A stretch of 64,000 nt of DNA from Mesorhizobium loti (GCF_013170705.1 NZ_CP033334.1:6239501-6303500), one strand, 5' to 3'; shown: positions 25,111 to 34,094, numbered from the stretch's first letter. A program made the numbers and translations. The notes: generated from the sequence alone by a model not told the origin.

Positions 25111-26648
25111 CCTACCGGCTCCGCACGCTGATCGATTTCCGCATTGCGGTGCTCGACAGATCGCACCGCGAGATCCATGATCGCCTCTTCGCCGAGCGCA
25201 TCGCCGTTGATTTCGCCGACGACATAGCCTTGAGCCATCACGAAGACCCTGTCGGAAAGGCCGACGATTTCGGGCAGTTCCGAACTGATCATCAGTACGC
25301 CGACGCCAGAATCCGCCAGCCGGCGCACGATGCGATAGATCTCCACCTTGGCCCCGATATCCACCCCGCGCGTCGGCTCGTCGAGGATAAGCAGCCTGCT
25401 GGCGATGCGCGACCAGCGGCTGAACAACACCTTCTGCTGGTTCCCACCGGAGAGATTGCCGATCTTCACGTCAGGCGACGGCGTCGCGACCGAAAAGTCC
25501 TGGATCTGCCGCATGGCCACCGCACGTTCCCGCTTGCGGTCGATCAGGCCATGTTTCGTTATGCCGCCGAGGTCGGGCGCTACGATATTGGCGGAAATCG
25601 GCAGGCCGAGAAACAGGCCGTCGTCCTTTCGGCTCTCGGTCAGAAAACCGAGTCCATGGCGTATCGAGCCCTTCGGAAGCTTCGCCGCAAATGGCTTGCC
25701 ATCGAATTCGATCACACCATTCTCCACGGTGCGCGTGCCGAAGATCGCCTCGGCGACCTCAGTGCGCCCTGAACCGACCATGCCGGCCACGCCGACGATT
25801 TCGCCAACCTTGACGTTGAGGCTGACGTCACGGACGCGCGGACCAGCCTTGAGATTGCGAACGGCGAGCACATCCGGGCCGCTCGCCCGTGCGGTACGCC
25901 GAGGCGGATAGATCTGGCTGAGCCGGCGACCGACCATCCGGGTGATCATCTCCTCGCGCGTGAGCGCGCTTACCGGGCTCGTGCCGACGAGCTGGCCGTC
26001 CTTGAGGATCGTGACCGTGTCGGCGATCTCGAAGATTTCCTCCAGCCTATGGGAGACGTAGACGATGCCGACGCCTTCGTTGCGCAGCCTCCGCATGTTC
26101 TCGAACAAAAGATCGACCTCACGTCCGGCGATGACCGCCGTCGGCTCGTCCAGGATGAGCAGCCGCACCTTGCCGACCAGGGCTTTCGCGATCTCGACCA
26201 TTTGCTGGTCGGCAAGCGGCAATTCGTCGATCCTGGCGTGGGTTGGGATGTCGACGCCGAGCTGTGAGAGGATTTCAGCGGCGCGGACGTGGCGGGCGCG
26301 GTTCGAAATGAGACCCAGCATGCCGCGAGGCTGCGTATCGACCAGGATGTTCTCGGCAACAGAAAGCTCCGGAAAAAGAGCAAGCTCTTGATGGATCACG
26401 TGGATGCCGGCAGCGCGTGCTTCCTTCGGCGACTGCCAGGAAACCGGCTTGCCGAGATAGGTCATGGTCCCGGAATTCGGTTTGGTCACGCCGCCCATGA
26501 CGCGGATCAGCGTCGACTTGCCCGCGCCATTTTCGCCGAGAAGGGCATGAATCTCGCCGGGTTGCACGGCGAAATCAACCTTGTCCAGGGGTTTGACTCC
26601 AGGATAGTCCTTCTCGATCTGACTGAGTTCAATAACAGACGCTGACAT
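25107..26648 (-). CDS. Sugar ABC transporter double ATPase (RbsA/MglA type)
   Basis: The 513-residue protein has Walker A GENGAGKST, ELPLADQQMVEIAKALV and VRLLILDEPTAVIAG in the first half. The second half has the usual degenerate P-loop (GMVGSGRTE), NLSGGNQQKVLFSRW and RLLILDEPTRGVDIGA. This is complete at its usual length, unlike the fused copy at 156-2333. It is placed between the binding-protein gene (73-bp gap) and the two permeases. Confidence 0.95.
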   Translation of the reverse strand: MSASVIELSQIEKDYPGVKPLDKVDFAVQPGEIHALLGENGAGKSTLIRVMGGVTKPNSGTMTYLGKPVSWQSPKEARAAGIHVIHQELALFPELSVAENILVDTQPRGMLGLISNRARHVRAAEILSQLGVDIPTHARIDELPLADQQMVEIAKALVGKVRLLILDEPTAVIAGREVDLLFENMRRLRNEGVGIVYVSHRLEEIFEIADTVTILKDGQLVGTSPVSALTREEMITRMVGRRLSQIYPPRRTARASGPDVLAVRNLKAGPRVRDVSLNVKVGEIVGVAGMVGSGRTEVAEAIFGTRTVENGVIEFDGKPFAAKLPKGSIRHGLGFLTESRKDDGLFLGLPISANIVAPDLGGITKHGLIDRKRERAVAMRQIQDFSVATPSPDVKIGNLSGGNQQKVLFSRWSRIASRLLILDEPTRGVDIGAKVEIYRIVRRLADSGVGVLMISSELPEIVGLSDRVFVMAQGYVVGEINGDALGEEAIMDLAVRSVEHRNAEIDQRAEPVG

Positions 26649-26721
26649 ATCCGGTGCTCGAACTGTTCAATGCACGTCCGGTGCGCGCCCAGGAGGGCGC
26701 ACACCGGGTCGCTTGGGAGGC

Positions 26722-27936
26722 TTACTTCGGATAGTCGGGATTGAATGTGCTCGGATTGTAGCCGGCAGGCAGCCCGTTGCTTGGCGACAGATCACCCGGG
26801 TCGCTCATGCTGACATGGTCGAGCAGATGCCTGTCGCCCTTGACAGAGACCGTATCCGCGCCGGGCGACGTGACGACCTGGAAGCTCACCTCGACCTTGT
26901 CCGGGACCGAGATGCCCTTGAGCACGTCGAGCGCGGTCTCGATGCCGGTGATGCCCATCGACGTCGGATAGTCGATGCCGACCATCTTGATGTTGTGCTG
27001 GTTGGCCAGTTGATACATCCGGGCAACGTCGCCACCGGTCATCGGCGGGAATTCGCCGTCCTTGTAGCCGGCGTCAAGAAACGCTTCGATCGCGCCATAG
27101 CCCTGTAGGGCGCTGTCGGCCAAGACACCGTCGATGGCCTTGCCGTGCTTCTGGATCAGCGCGGCCATCACCGATTTGCCGGTTGCCGGATTCCAGTCGC
27201 AATACTGCTTCTCCAGCACCTTGATGCCGGGGAATTTCGAGAACACTTCCTCGTTCGCCTTGATGCGGATTTCCGCGACGCTCGATCCGGCGATGCCTGG
27301 CAGCATCACGATGTTGCCCTTGCCGCCCAGCGTCTCGCACAACCACTGCGCCTCGAGACGGCCCAACGCCCAGTCGGATGCCGTGACGTAGGTGATGTAG
27401 TTGGCCGGCGTCTTCACCTTGCGATCGACCATGACGACGGGAATGCCCTGTTCGGTTGCGCGGCCGACGACGGAATCGAGCGCGTCCTCGGTCGAGGCCG
27501 CAATGAGCAGGATATCGACGCCCTGGCTGATCAGATCCTGGATATCCGCGATCTGCTTGGAAGGATCGTCATTGGCGTCGGTGACGAGAAGATGGGCGAT
27601 CTCGTCGCGATGCTGGCCGGCGGACCACAGAACGCCATGCTGAAAGGCGACGCGCCAGGCATTGGAAATCGAAGCATTGGAGAACCCGATCGTGTACGGA
27701 CCCGCCTTCTTCCATTTCGAGGTGTCGACCATGGTATTGGCATTGGGGTTCCACATCCAGGTGCGCGGCGCGCCGTAGTAGCCAGGCTTCTTTTCCGCCG
27801 TCTCCGAAGCGACGGCCGCGCTGGTCTGGGCGAGTTGGATGGCCGGCGCGGCGGCCATGGCTGCCGCCACGGCCGGCATGCCCCGGATAAAGCCCTTGCG
27901 GGAAATCTTGTGGTCTAGGATGCTCTTTATTGACAT
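26722..27936 (-). CDS. Periplasmic sugar-binding protein, first gene of the leftward catabolic operon
   Basis: The 404-residue RbsB-like receptor has a Tat-like or Sec signal (KISRKGFIRGMPAVAAAMAAAPAIQLAQ). The binding-protein core follows (GPYTIGFSNASISNAWRVAFQHG, DLISQGVDILLIAASTEDAL, GIPVVMVDRKV, GKGNIVMLPGIAGSSVA). The start is ATG 27936 (MSIKSILDHK) behind AGGAGGAGGAACC. The frame stays open to 28071, but only from weak upstream codons. It is the first gene after the 315-bp divergent control region, so the operon promoter should lie in that region. Confidence 0.93.
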   Translation of the reverse strand: MSIKSILDHKISRKGFIRGMPAVAAAMAAAPAIQLAQTSAAVASETAEKKPGYYGAPRTWMWNPNANTMVDTSKWKKAGPYTIGFSNASISNAWRVAFQHGVLWSAGQHRDEIAHLLVTDANDDPSKQIADIQDLISQGVDILLIAASTEDALDSVVGRATEQGIPVVMVDRKVKTPANYITYVTASDWALGRLEAQWLCETLGGKGNIVMLPGIAGSSVAEIRIKANEEVFSKFPGIKVLEKQYCDWNPATGKSVMAALIQKHGKAIDGVLADSALQGYGAIEAFLDAGYKDGEFPPMTGGDVARMYQLANQHNIKMVGIDYPTSMGITGIETALDVLKGISVPDKVEVSFQVVTSPGADTVSVKGDRHLLDHVSMSDPGDLSPSNGLPAGYNPSTFNPDYPK

Positions 27937-27951
27937 TGGTTCCTCCTCCTT

Positions 27952-27969
27952 AACGCTCGACAGAGCGTT
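27952..27969. promoter_or_regulatory. Inverted repeat upstream of the binding-protein gene
   Basis: AACGCTC and GAGCGTT form a perfect 7-bp inverted repeat around a GACA spacer, just upstream of the binding-protein ribosome site. It could be an operator or a hairpin in the leader. No T run follows, so a terminator is unlikely. Confidence 0.5.
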
Positions 27970-27987
27970 TAAAATTCTCCTCAGGAA

Positions 27988-28003
27988 TTCTCGCACACGA
28001 GAA
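27988..28003. promoter_or_regulatory. Second inverted repeat in the divergent control region
   Basis: TTCTCG and CGAGAA form a perfect 6-bp inverted repeat around CACA, about 20 bp from the first repeat and with a similar 4-base spacer. The local sequence is AT-rich compared with the flanking genes, as promoters are. Candidate regulator site; the regulator is unknown, though the operon's LysR protein is the obvious candidate. Confidence 0.45.
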
Positions 28004-28146
28004 AGTATAAACAAAGAATAGATGTTTATATCTCGGGCAAATCGCACGAGCATTCTCCTGACAACCTCCAACTCAGGAAAATTCGATTGGACGCGATTTG
28101 ACGCAAATTAGCAGTCGATTACCCACGATCGTCAATCTGCCGTCTT

Positions 28147-28163
28147 GTAATAGCTGCTATTAC
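28147..28163. promoter_or_regulatory. 17-bp near-perfect palindrome upstream of etfB
   Basis: The sequence GTAATAGCTGCTATTAC has two 8-bp arms around a single central base. It lies about 90 bp before the etfB start, in an AT-rich stretch, and is the strongest palindrome of the control region. It probably serves as an operator for the rightward etf operon. Confidence 0.6.
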
Positions 28164-28251
28164 CTTTTTGGCCATTGGGAGGAGCGAGGAATACGACTTA
28201 TCTAGCAGCCGGTGCTGGGCGCTCGAGGTGCGTTCCGTCGGAGGAGAGGCC

Positions 28252-29016
28252 GTGAATATTCTTGTCGTCTTGCGCATGATCCCGGATTCCGCGGGCGAGC
28301 TGCAACTCGCCGAGGACGGCCGCAGCATCGATCGGGAATGGCTGGATTTCCAGCTCAACGATTTCGACGATCATGCTCTCGAGGAAGCAATCCTGCTCAA
28401 GGAGGCCTGCGGTGCGAAGGTGACGGCGGTGGCCGTTGGCGAAGGCGCCAACCGGGTCCTGCAGATGGCCGCAGCGCGCGGCGCCGAGGAAGTCGTGGCA
28501 CTTCAATCAGAGGAGGACGCCATGATCTCCTCACGAGAGATCGCGGCTTCCATCGCGGCGATGGCGAGGGCAAAGTCGGCAGACTTGGTTCTTTGCGGCG
28601 TCCAATCGACCGAGGATGTCTTTGGCCAGCTCGCGCCCTATGTCGGCGCGCTGCTCGACTGGCCGCATGTGTCGGGAACCAACCGTATCGTTGCGAACGG
28701 CGCCGTGCTTCGGGTCACGCAAGAGCGCGGCGCGGGTGTCGCCGTCACCTATGAGTTGGCCACGCCGGCGGTGCTCGGCGTTCAGACCGCGTCGAAGGCG
28801 CCCCGTTATGTCTCGGGCAGCAAGCTTCGCGAGGCGTCCAAGACGCCCATCGGCCGCGCCACGCCCGAATTGTCGGGTTTCGAACGTTCCGCCGAGATCA
28901 TCACATTGCGCCTGCCAGTCCAGGGCGGCTCCGGCGAGAACCTCGGCGGCAATGCCGAGACAGTCGCGGATCGCTTGATCACCATCCTGGCAGCCAAAGG
29001 CCTGGCGAGGAACTAA
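28252..29016 (+). CDS. etfB: Electron transfer flavoprotein beta subunit
   Basis: The 254-residue protein has the EtfB pattern: ILVVLRMIPDS, DFDDHALEEAILLKEACGAKVTAVAVG, DLVLCGVQSTEDVFGQLAPYVGALLDWPHVSG and GVQTASKAPRYVSGSKLREASKTPI. The start is GTG 28252 behind GGAGGAGAGGCC; the frame is open to 28168 but without family similarity. With EtfA three bases downstream it forms the FAD-carrying electron shuttle. It belongs to the divergon that faces the ABC/GMC operon, and no ETF-linked acyl-CoA or dimethylglycine dehydrogenase is encoded nearby. Confidence 0.93.
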   Translation: MNILVVLRMIPDSAGELQLAEDGRSIDREWLDFQLNDFDDHALEEAILLKEACGAKVTAVAVGEGANRVLQMAAARGAEEVVALQSEEDAMISSREIAASIAAMARAKSADLVLCGVQSTEDVFGQLAPYVGALLDWPHVSGTNRIVANGAVLRVTQERGAGVAVTYELATPAVLGVQTASKAPRYVSGSKLREASKTPIGRATPELSGFERSAEIITLRLPVQGGSGENLGGNAETVADRLITILAAKGLARN

Positions 29017-29019
29017 GCC

Positions 29020-29988
29020 ATGAAGTTGATTGCCTGTACCGAAGGCCATTCCGGCAAGATCGAAGCCTTCTCCCTTGAAATGATCGCCGCGGCGCGGTCG
29101 CTGGCCCAGGCCGACGACGAGGTCGTTGCCTTTTTCGCCGGTCGTGACGCGGAAGGGGCATCCGCTTGCCTTGGTGCCGCCGATCGCCTGATAGTGGCCT
29201 GCTCCACAAGATTGGATGTCATTCCCGCCGAGGCCTACACGCTGCTTCTGCGCGACGTCGTCACCGCCGAAAGCCCCGGCCTGGTCCTGGTTCCCTATTC
29301 GGCAAACGGACTGGACGTGGCAGCGGACATCGCGGCGCGAACCGGCTGGCCGCTCATCTCCTATGTCAATGAAATCAAGCGGCATGGCGAAAGCCTGACG
29401 ATCGTCGCGCAGATGTATGGTGGCAAGATACTCGCCGAATGCGAAGTGCGGCTGCCCGCGGTTCTGATGATCAACCCAGGGGCCTTCGCAGCGGCAGTGC
29501 CGGATCCGATCGCGGCCGTGAACGTGCAAACGATCGATGCCGAACCCGTACTCACCAGCGGCAAGGTGAAGATGGTGGCCATCGACATGCCGGATTATGC
29601 CGACGTCGATCTGACGGCAGCCGACAGGATCGTGTGCGTGGGCCGCGGCATCGGCGACGAGGCAAGCATCGATCTTGCTCGCAATTTGGCGACGATGCTG
29701 GGGGCGGAGATCGCCGGCAGCCGTCCTGTGGTCGACAATGGCTGGCTGCCGAAGCTGCGCCAGGTCGGCAAATCCGGCCAGAAGGTGAAGCCGAAGCTCT
29801 ACCTGGCGCTCGGCGTGTCCGGCGCGCCCGAACATCTCGAAGGCATGTCGCAGGCCGAGCTCATCATTGCCGTCAACACCGATCCGAAGGCGCCCATCTT
29901 CAATGTCGCGCATTACGGCGCGACCTGTGACCTGTTCGATCTCGTCGCCAATCTGAGCGACAGGCTGCGGGCCGGCTCTGGCCGTTGA
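29020..29988 (+). CDS. etfA: Electron transfer flavoprotein alpha subunit
   Basis: The 322-residue protein has the EtfA FAD-binding C-terminal domain: VCVGRGIGDEASIDLARNLATMLGAEIAGSRPVVDNGWLP, KPKLYLALGVSGAPEHLEGM and IIAVNTDPKAPIFNVAHYGATCDLFDLV. It starts three bases after etfB and ends one base before the Fe-S gene. It takes electrons from a flavin dehydrogenase and passes them on, here most likely to the adjacent membrane Fe-S protein rather than to ETF-ubiquinone oxidoreductase (inference). Confidence 0.94.
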   Translation: MKLIACTEGHSGKIEAFSLEMIAAARSLAQADDEVVAFFAGRDAEGASACLGAADRLIVACSTRLDVIPAEAYTLLLRDVVTAESPGLVLVPYSANGLDVAADIAARTGWPLISYVNEIKRHGESLTIVAQMYGGKILAECEVRLPAVLMINPGAFAAAVPDPIAAVNVQTIDAEPVLTSGKVKMVAIDMPDYADVDLTAADRIVCVGRGIGDEASIDLARNLATMLGAEIAGSRPVVDNGWLPKLRQVGKSGQKVKPKLYLALGVSGAPEHLEGMSQAELIIAVNTDPKAPIFNVAHYGATCDLFDLVANLSDRLRAGSGR

Positions 29989-29989
29989 G

Positions 29990-31945
29990 ATGGCATCGAC
30001 CCTGCCACTCTGGATCCTGGTCGTCACAGCACTCGCGCTGACGGCCTGGCGCTCTCGTCGTTACGCGGTTGCTCTCGCCAATGCACCGGCAGCGGCCCGC
30101 TTCGACCGCCCGATGCTGCGTCTCCAGGGCGTGATGGTCGCCATCGGCATGCACCGGAAAATGCTCCGCAAGCCGCTTTCCGGCGTGCTCCACGCAATCA
30201 TCTTCATTTCATTCTTCGTGCTGTTCACCGCCACGATCGATGCCTTCGGCTCGCGGCTGTTTCCCGGGTTCTCGCTAGCGGCCATCGGAGGCGAAACCTG
30301 GATTGCCGCTCTGCAGGATATCTTTTCGGTGCTGATGCTGATCGGCGTCGCACTTGCACTCTATCAGCGCTACGTGCTTAGGCCTGCCCGCTTCGATGGC
30401 TCGAACGGCAGCGATGCGGCAATCATCTACGTGTTGATCGTTCTGATCGTGGCGTCTCTGCTGCTCGAGGCGGCGGCGCGCATAGCCGGCGGCGCCGACG
30501 GCTCGTGGCGGCCCGTCGCGTCGGCGCTGGCAGGACTGCTCGAGCGTGCCGGCATACCGGGACATGCGGGCGAAGAGCTGTTCTACTGGGTTCACGTCGG
30601 TGCCATCCTGGCGTTCCTCGTCTATATCCCCGGTTCGAAACACCGGCACATGTTCCTTGCCGCGCCCAATATCTACTTCCGCAGCCTCGAGCCCCGCGGC
30701 CTGGCACCCGCGGTCCCGGAAGCGCGCGAGGCTCCAGGCATCGACAACCTGGGACAGTTCGACTGGAAACAGCAGCTCGACCTTCTGTCCTGCACCGAAT
30801 GCGGCCGTTGCCAGGCGGTCTGCCCAGCCTATGCCGCCGGCCTGCCGCTCAGCCCGAAGTTGCTGATCACCGAAATGCGCGATGCGCTTGCCGCGGGACC
30901 ATCGGCGGCCCCACTGGTCGGCGGCGTGATTTCCGAGGAGACGCTGTGGGCCTGCACCACCTGTCGTGCCTGCATGGAAGCATGCCCGGTCGAGATCGAG
31001 CATCTGCCCAAGATCATCGACATGCGCCGTCATCTGGTCGACGAAGGCCGTGTCAGCCCCGGTCTGCAGGAGGCGCTGTCGAACCTGACCCGTCTCGGCA
31101 ACTCCATGGGCAAGCCTTCCAAGATGCGGGCCCGCTGGACCAGGGAACTCGGCTTTCCAGTCAAGGACGCACGCGAGGAACCCGTCGACGTTCTGTGGTT
31201 CGTCGGAGACTACGCGTCCTACGATCCGCGTGTTCAGGAAATCACCCGCAAGGTTGCCGAACTGCTGACCGCGGCCGGTGTCGACTTCGGCATTCTCTTC
31301 GATGCCGAGCGCAACAGCGGCAACGATGTGCGGCGTGCCGGCGAAGAAGGTCTGTTCGAGACGCTCGCTCAGTCCAACATCGATGAGATCAAGGCGTGCA
31401 GCTTCAACCGGATCATGACCACCGATCCGCATAGCCTGAATGCGCTGAAGAACGACTATCAGCATTTCGGCGCGGCGTTCGAGGTGCTGCACTATACGGC
31501 GCTGCTGGCGGAACTCATCGCGGCGGGAAAACTCGACCTGCATGTCGCCGACGGCGCCAGGGTCACCTATCACGATCCCTGCTATCTTGGACGCTACAAT
31601 GGCGGCTTCGATGCGCCGCGCGAACTGATCCGGGCCGCCGGCTATACGCTTCATGACATGCCGCGCTGCCGGGAGAATTCCTTTTGCTGCGGCGCCGGCG
31701 GCGGCCGCATCTGGCAAGGTGACGACGGCGTGACCGAGCGGCCGAGCGAGAACCGCATCCGCGAGGCACTGAGCCTGGGCGACGTCGCTTATTTCGTCGT
31801 CGCCTGTCCCAAGGACAAGGTGATGTACACAGCCGCGATCGATGCACTCGGCGTGGCCGACAGATTGAAGGTCGTGGACATAGCGGAACTTCTCGTGCCG
31901 CGTACAAGCCAGGCGCTCGAAATGCCCACGGTGGAAACGACCTGA
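29990..31945 (+). CDS. Membrane Fe-S oxidoreductase with CCG domains (DgcB/heterodisulfide-reductase-like)
   Basis: The 651-residue protein has an N-terminal membrane domain of about 5 segments (residues ~1-220, including ISFFVLFTATIDAF). Two 4Fe-4S motifs follow (CTECGRCQAVCP and CTTCRACMEACP), then two CCG-type domains, the second with YHDPCYLGRYNG and CCGAGGG. This architecture matches the DgcB family, which moves electrons between ETF and the quinone pool. The direct etfB-etfA-FeS order supports that role. The dehydrogenase that would feed it is not in this operon. Confidence 0.92.
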   Translation: MASTLPLWILVVTALALTAWRSRRYAVALANAPAAARFDRPMLRLQGVMVAIGMHRKMLRKPLSGVLHAIIFISFFVLFTATIDAFGSRLFPGFSLAAIGGETWIAALQDIFSVLMLIGVALALYQRYVLRPARFDGSNGSDAAIIYVLIVLIVASLLLEAAARIAGGADGSWRPVASALAGLLERAGIPGHAGEELFYWVHVGAILAFLVYIPGSKHRHMFLAAPNIYFRSLEPRGLAPAVPEAREAPGIDNLGQFDWKQQLDLLSCTECGRCQAVCPAYAAGLPLSPKLLITEMRDALAAGPSAAPLVGGVISEETLWACTTCRACMEACPVEIEHLPKIIDMRRHLVDEGRVSPGLQEALSNLTRLGNSMGKPSKMRARWTRELGFPVKDAREEPVDVLWFVGDYASYDPRVQEITRKVAELLTAAGVDFGILFDAERNSGNDVRRAGEEGLFETLAQSNIDEIKACSFNRIMTTDPHSLNALKNDYQHFGAAFEVLHYTALLAELIAAGKLDLHVADGARVTYHDPCYLGRYNGGFDAPRELIRAAGYTLHDMPRCRENSFCCGAGGGRIWQGDDGVTERPSENRIREALSLGDVAYFVVACPKDKVMYTAAIDALGVADRLKVVDIAELLVPRTSQALEMPTVETT

Positions 31946-32014
31946 CAGAATGCGATCCGGGAAATCGAGACCAAGCACCATGGGCAATAGGCCCCGAAGG
32001 AGGAGAGAGCGATC

Positions 32015-32938
32015 ATGTCGACCCTGAAAATCGGCTTTGTTGGCATTGGAAAAATGGGCACGCCGATGGCCACCCGTCTCATCAAGGCCGGCTATGAGGT
32101 GATAGTCCACGATATCGACGCCAACGCCGTGCTGGAACTGACCAATTCGGGCGCAAGGGCCGCGGGCAGCGCAGGCGAGGTTGCCGATGCCGCGGAGATC
32201 GTCTTTGCCAGCTTGCCGAGCCCGCAGATCCTGGAAAAGATCGTGCTCGGCGATGGCGGCATCGCCGACGGCAAGGCGGTCCGCATCTTCGTGGACATTT
32301 CCACCACCGGCCCGCGAACGGCCGCCAGGGTAGCCGAAGGCCTTGCAGCCAAGAACATCGCCATGATCGATGCGCCGGTCAGCGGCGGATTGAAGGGAGC
32401 ACGCAACGGCACCCTCGCCGTCATGGTCTCGGGTCCCAAGGCCGCCTTCGAGACGGCGAGGCCGGTCATCGAGAATTTCGGCCGGATATTCTTCATGGGC
32501 GAGGTTCAGGGCGCCGCCCAGACCATGAAGCTAGCCAACAACCTGCTTGCGGCGGCGGCCCTTGCGGTCTCCTCCGAGGCGGTGGTGATGGGCGTGAAGG
32601 CGGGCCTCGATCCGAAGGTCATGATCGATGTCATCAACGCGTCGAGCGGCCGCAACAGTGCCACCGAGGACAAGTTCCCGAAATCCGTGCTGCCGCGGAC
32701 CTTCGATTTTGGTTTCGCGACGGGGCTGTCCTTCAAGGATGTGCGGTTGTGCGTGGATGAGGCGGAGGCGATGGGCGTGCCTATGGTGGTGGGCAGTGCC
32801 GTGCGCCAGTTGCTGAGCGTGACGAACCAGCTCTACGGGCCGGATTCCGATTTTACCTGTATGGTCAAGACGGTTGAGACATGGGCGCATGTGGAGGTCG
32901 GCTCGGCCCAGACCCCGGATGTCGCCAAAGCGAGCTGA
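32015..32938 (+). CDS. NAD(P)-dependent beta-hydroxyacid dehydrogenase (3-hydroxyisobutyrate/tartronate-semialdehyde reductase family)
   Basis: The 307-residue protein has the Rossmann motif GFVGIGKMGTPMATRLIKAGYEV, the substrate motif DAPVSGGLKGARNGTLAVMVSG, the catalytic Lys in AQTMKLANNLL, and the C-terminal helical domain. It reduces or oxidises a beta-hydroxy acid. It has an excellent ribosome site (GAAGGAGGAGAG) 70 bp after the Fe-S gene, so it is probably in the same operon. The substrate is not determinable from sequence. Confidence 0.92.
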   Translation: MSTLKIGFVGIGKMGTPMATRLIKAGYEVIVHDIDANAVLELTNSGARAAGSAGEVADAAEIVFASLPSPQILEKIVLGDGGIADGKAVRIFVDISTTGPRTAARVAEGLAAKNIAMIDAPVSGGLKGARNGTLAVMVSGPKAAFETARPVIENFGRIFFMGEVQGAAQTMKLANNLLAAAALAVSSEAVVMGVKAGLDPKVMIDVINASSGRNSATEDKFPKSVLPRTFDFGFATGLSFKDVRLCVDEAEAMGVPMVVGSAVRQLLSVTNQLYGPDSDFTCMVKTVETWAHVEVGSAQTPDVAKAS

Positions 32939-32940
32939 TC

Positions 32941-33735
32941 ATGGGTGACGCCGAACTTTATGAGATCCATGCCGTTCGCTACGGCCATTTCGAACGCCGC
33001 TCGGGTGAGAATTTCCTGGGCGGGGACACACATGATGTTCCCATGCCGCTCGACTACTTCGTCTGGGCGATCGTCGGCGAGAAGCGCACTTTCATCGTCG
33101 ACACCGGTTTCGACAAACCGACCGGTGACAAACGCGGACGCAGTGTCGTGAGGCCCGTCGATGACGGCCTGGCGGCAATCGGCATCAACCACGCCGATGT
33201 CAGCGACGTCATCGTCTCACACATGCATTACGACCATTGCGGGAACCATCATCTGTTTCCGAACGCGACCTTTCACCTGCAGGATGCGGAGATGGAGTTC
33301 GCGACCGGCCGCTGCATGTGCCACCATGCCATGCGCCATCCCTTCGAGGCCGAAGATGTCACCACCATGGTGCGGCGCGTCTTTGCCGGAAAGGTTTGCT
33401 TCCACGACCCCGAGTCGAAGATCGCGCCCGGCATCACGCTCCACAAGGTTGGCGGCCACTCGCGCGGATTGCAGGTGGTGCGGGTGGAAACCGACAACGG
33501 CGCGGTCGTGATCGCGTCCGACGCAGCCCATTTCTACGCCAATATGGAGCGCGAAAAGCCCTTTCCGGTCTTCGACCGACTGAGCGACGTGATCTTCGGA
33601 GTGGAACGGATGAAGCAGCTTGCCAGTTCGCCCGCTCACATCGTACCGGGGCACGATCCGCTGGTGCTCAAACGCTTCGCGCGCAGCCGCCAGGACGTCG
33701 AGGACATTGTAAGCCTTGCCCACCCGTTGGACTGA
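32941..33735 (+). CDS. Metallo-beta-lactamase-fold hydrolase (N-acyl homoserine lactonase-like)
   Basis: The 264-residue protein has the zinc motif HMHYDHCGNH and further ligands in VGGHSRGLQVV, ASDAAHFYANME and IVPGHDP. This pattern fits the lactonase branch (AttM/AiiB-like) of the metallo-beta-lactamase fold. The start is ATG 32941, two bases after the previous stop; the frame is open to 32881 inside the neighbour. It may hydrolyse a pathway lactone rather than a quorum signal, given the second lactonase (SMP-30) in the partner operon. Confidence 0.9.
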   Translation: MGDAELYEIHAVRYGHFERRSGENFLGGDTHDVPMPLDYFVWAIVGEKRTFIVDTGFDKPTGDKRGRSVVRPVDDGLAAIGINHADVSDVIVSHMHYDHCGNHHLFPNATFHLQDAEMEFATGRCMCHHAMRHPFEAEDVTTMVRRVFAGKVCFHDPESKIAPGITLHKVGGHSRGLQVVRVETDNGAVVIASDAAHFYANMEREKPFPVFDRLSDVIFGVERMKQLASSPAHIVPGHDPLVLKRFARSRQDVEDIVSLAHPLD

Positions 33736-33866
33736 TCACGTCGATGACGGGACGGCTGGGATCCAGCGACACGTTCGGGCAACGGGCGGGTCACGGCCTT
33801 CGCCAGGAGCGCACCGGGCATTCGGACACGCGCGGCCTCGCCCGGATCAAGGCGACGACCGGCTTC

Positions 33867-34038
33867 ATTGCCGAAGACCACATGGCCGACCTCGGAAGGC
33901 TCGATGCCGGCGCGCTTGATCGCTTCGGCGGCTACCTTGGCGCCAAGCGCGGCCTGCTCCTCGCCGCTAAGCGTTTCCACCTAAAGTACCGATGCCGGTA
34001 CGTACACCCGAAAGGATGTAGGTCGTCTGGATGGTCAT
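33867..34038 (-). pseudogene. N-terminal fragment of an acetyl-CoA acetyltransferase (thiolase)
   Basis: From ATG 34038 the minus strand reads MTIQTTYILSGVRTGIGTLGGNA and then a TAG. The similarity resumes in another frame as GAKVAAEAIKRAGIEPSEVGHVVFGN and then stops. These are the first ~55 residues of a thiolase with a frameshift; the catalytic Cys and the remaining ~330 residues are absent. It lies immediately downstream of the crotonase remnant in the same direction, so the pair is a relic of a beta-oxidation-like operon. Confidence 0.8.
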
Positions 34039-34094
34039 ATGCCGTCACCGTTCCTTCTGGCATCCTGAGGAAGCGCGGTCTCCATTGCCGGATC

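Noticed and set aside
28531..30027. 498-codon minus-strand frame across etfB and etfA
   Set aside because: Antisense shadow of two well-supported ETF subunits; no family resemblance.
30275..32110. 611-codon minus-strand frame opposite the Fe-S oxidoreductase
   Set aside because: Shadow frame in GC-rich DNA; the plus-strand protein has intact Cys motifs and good codon use.
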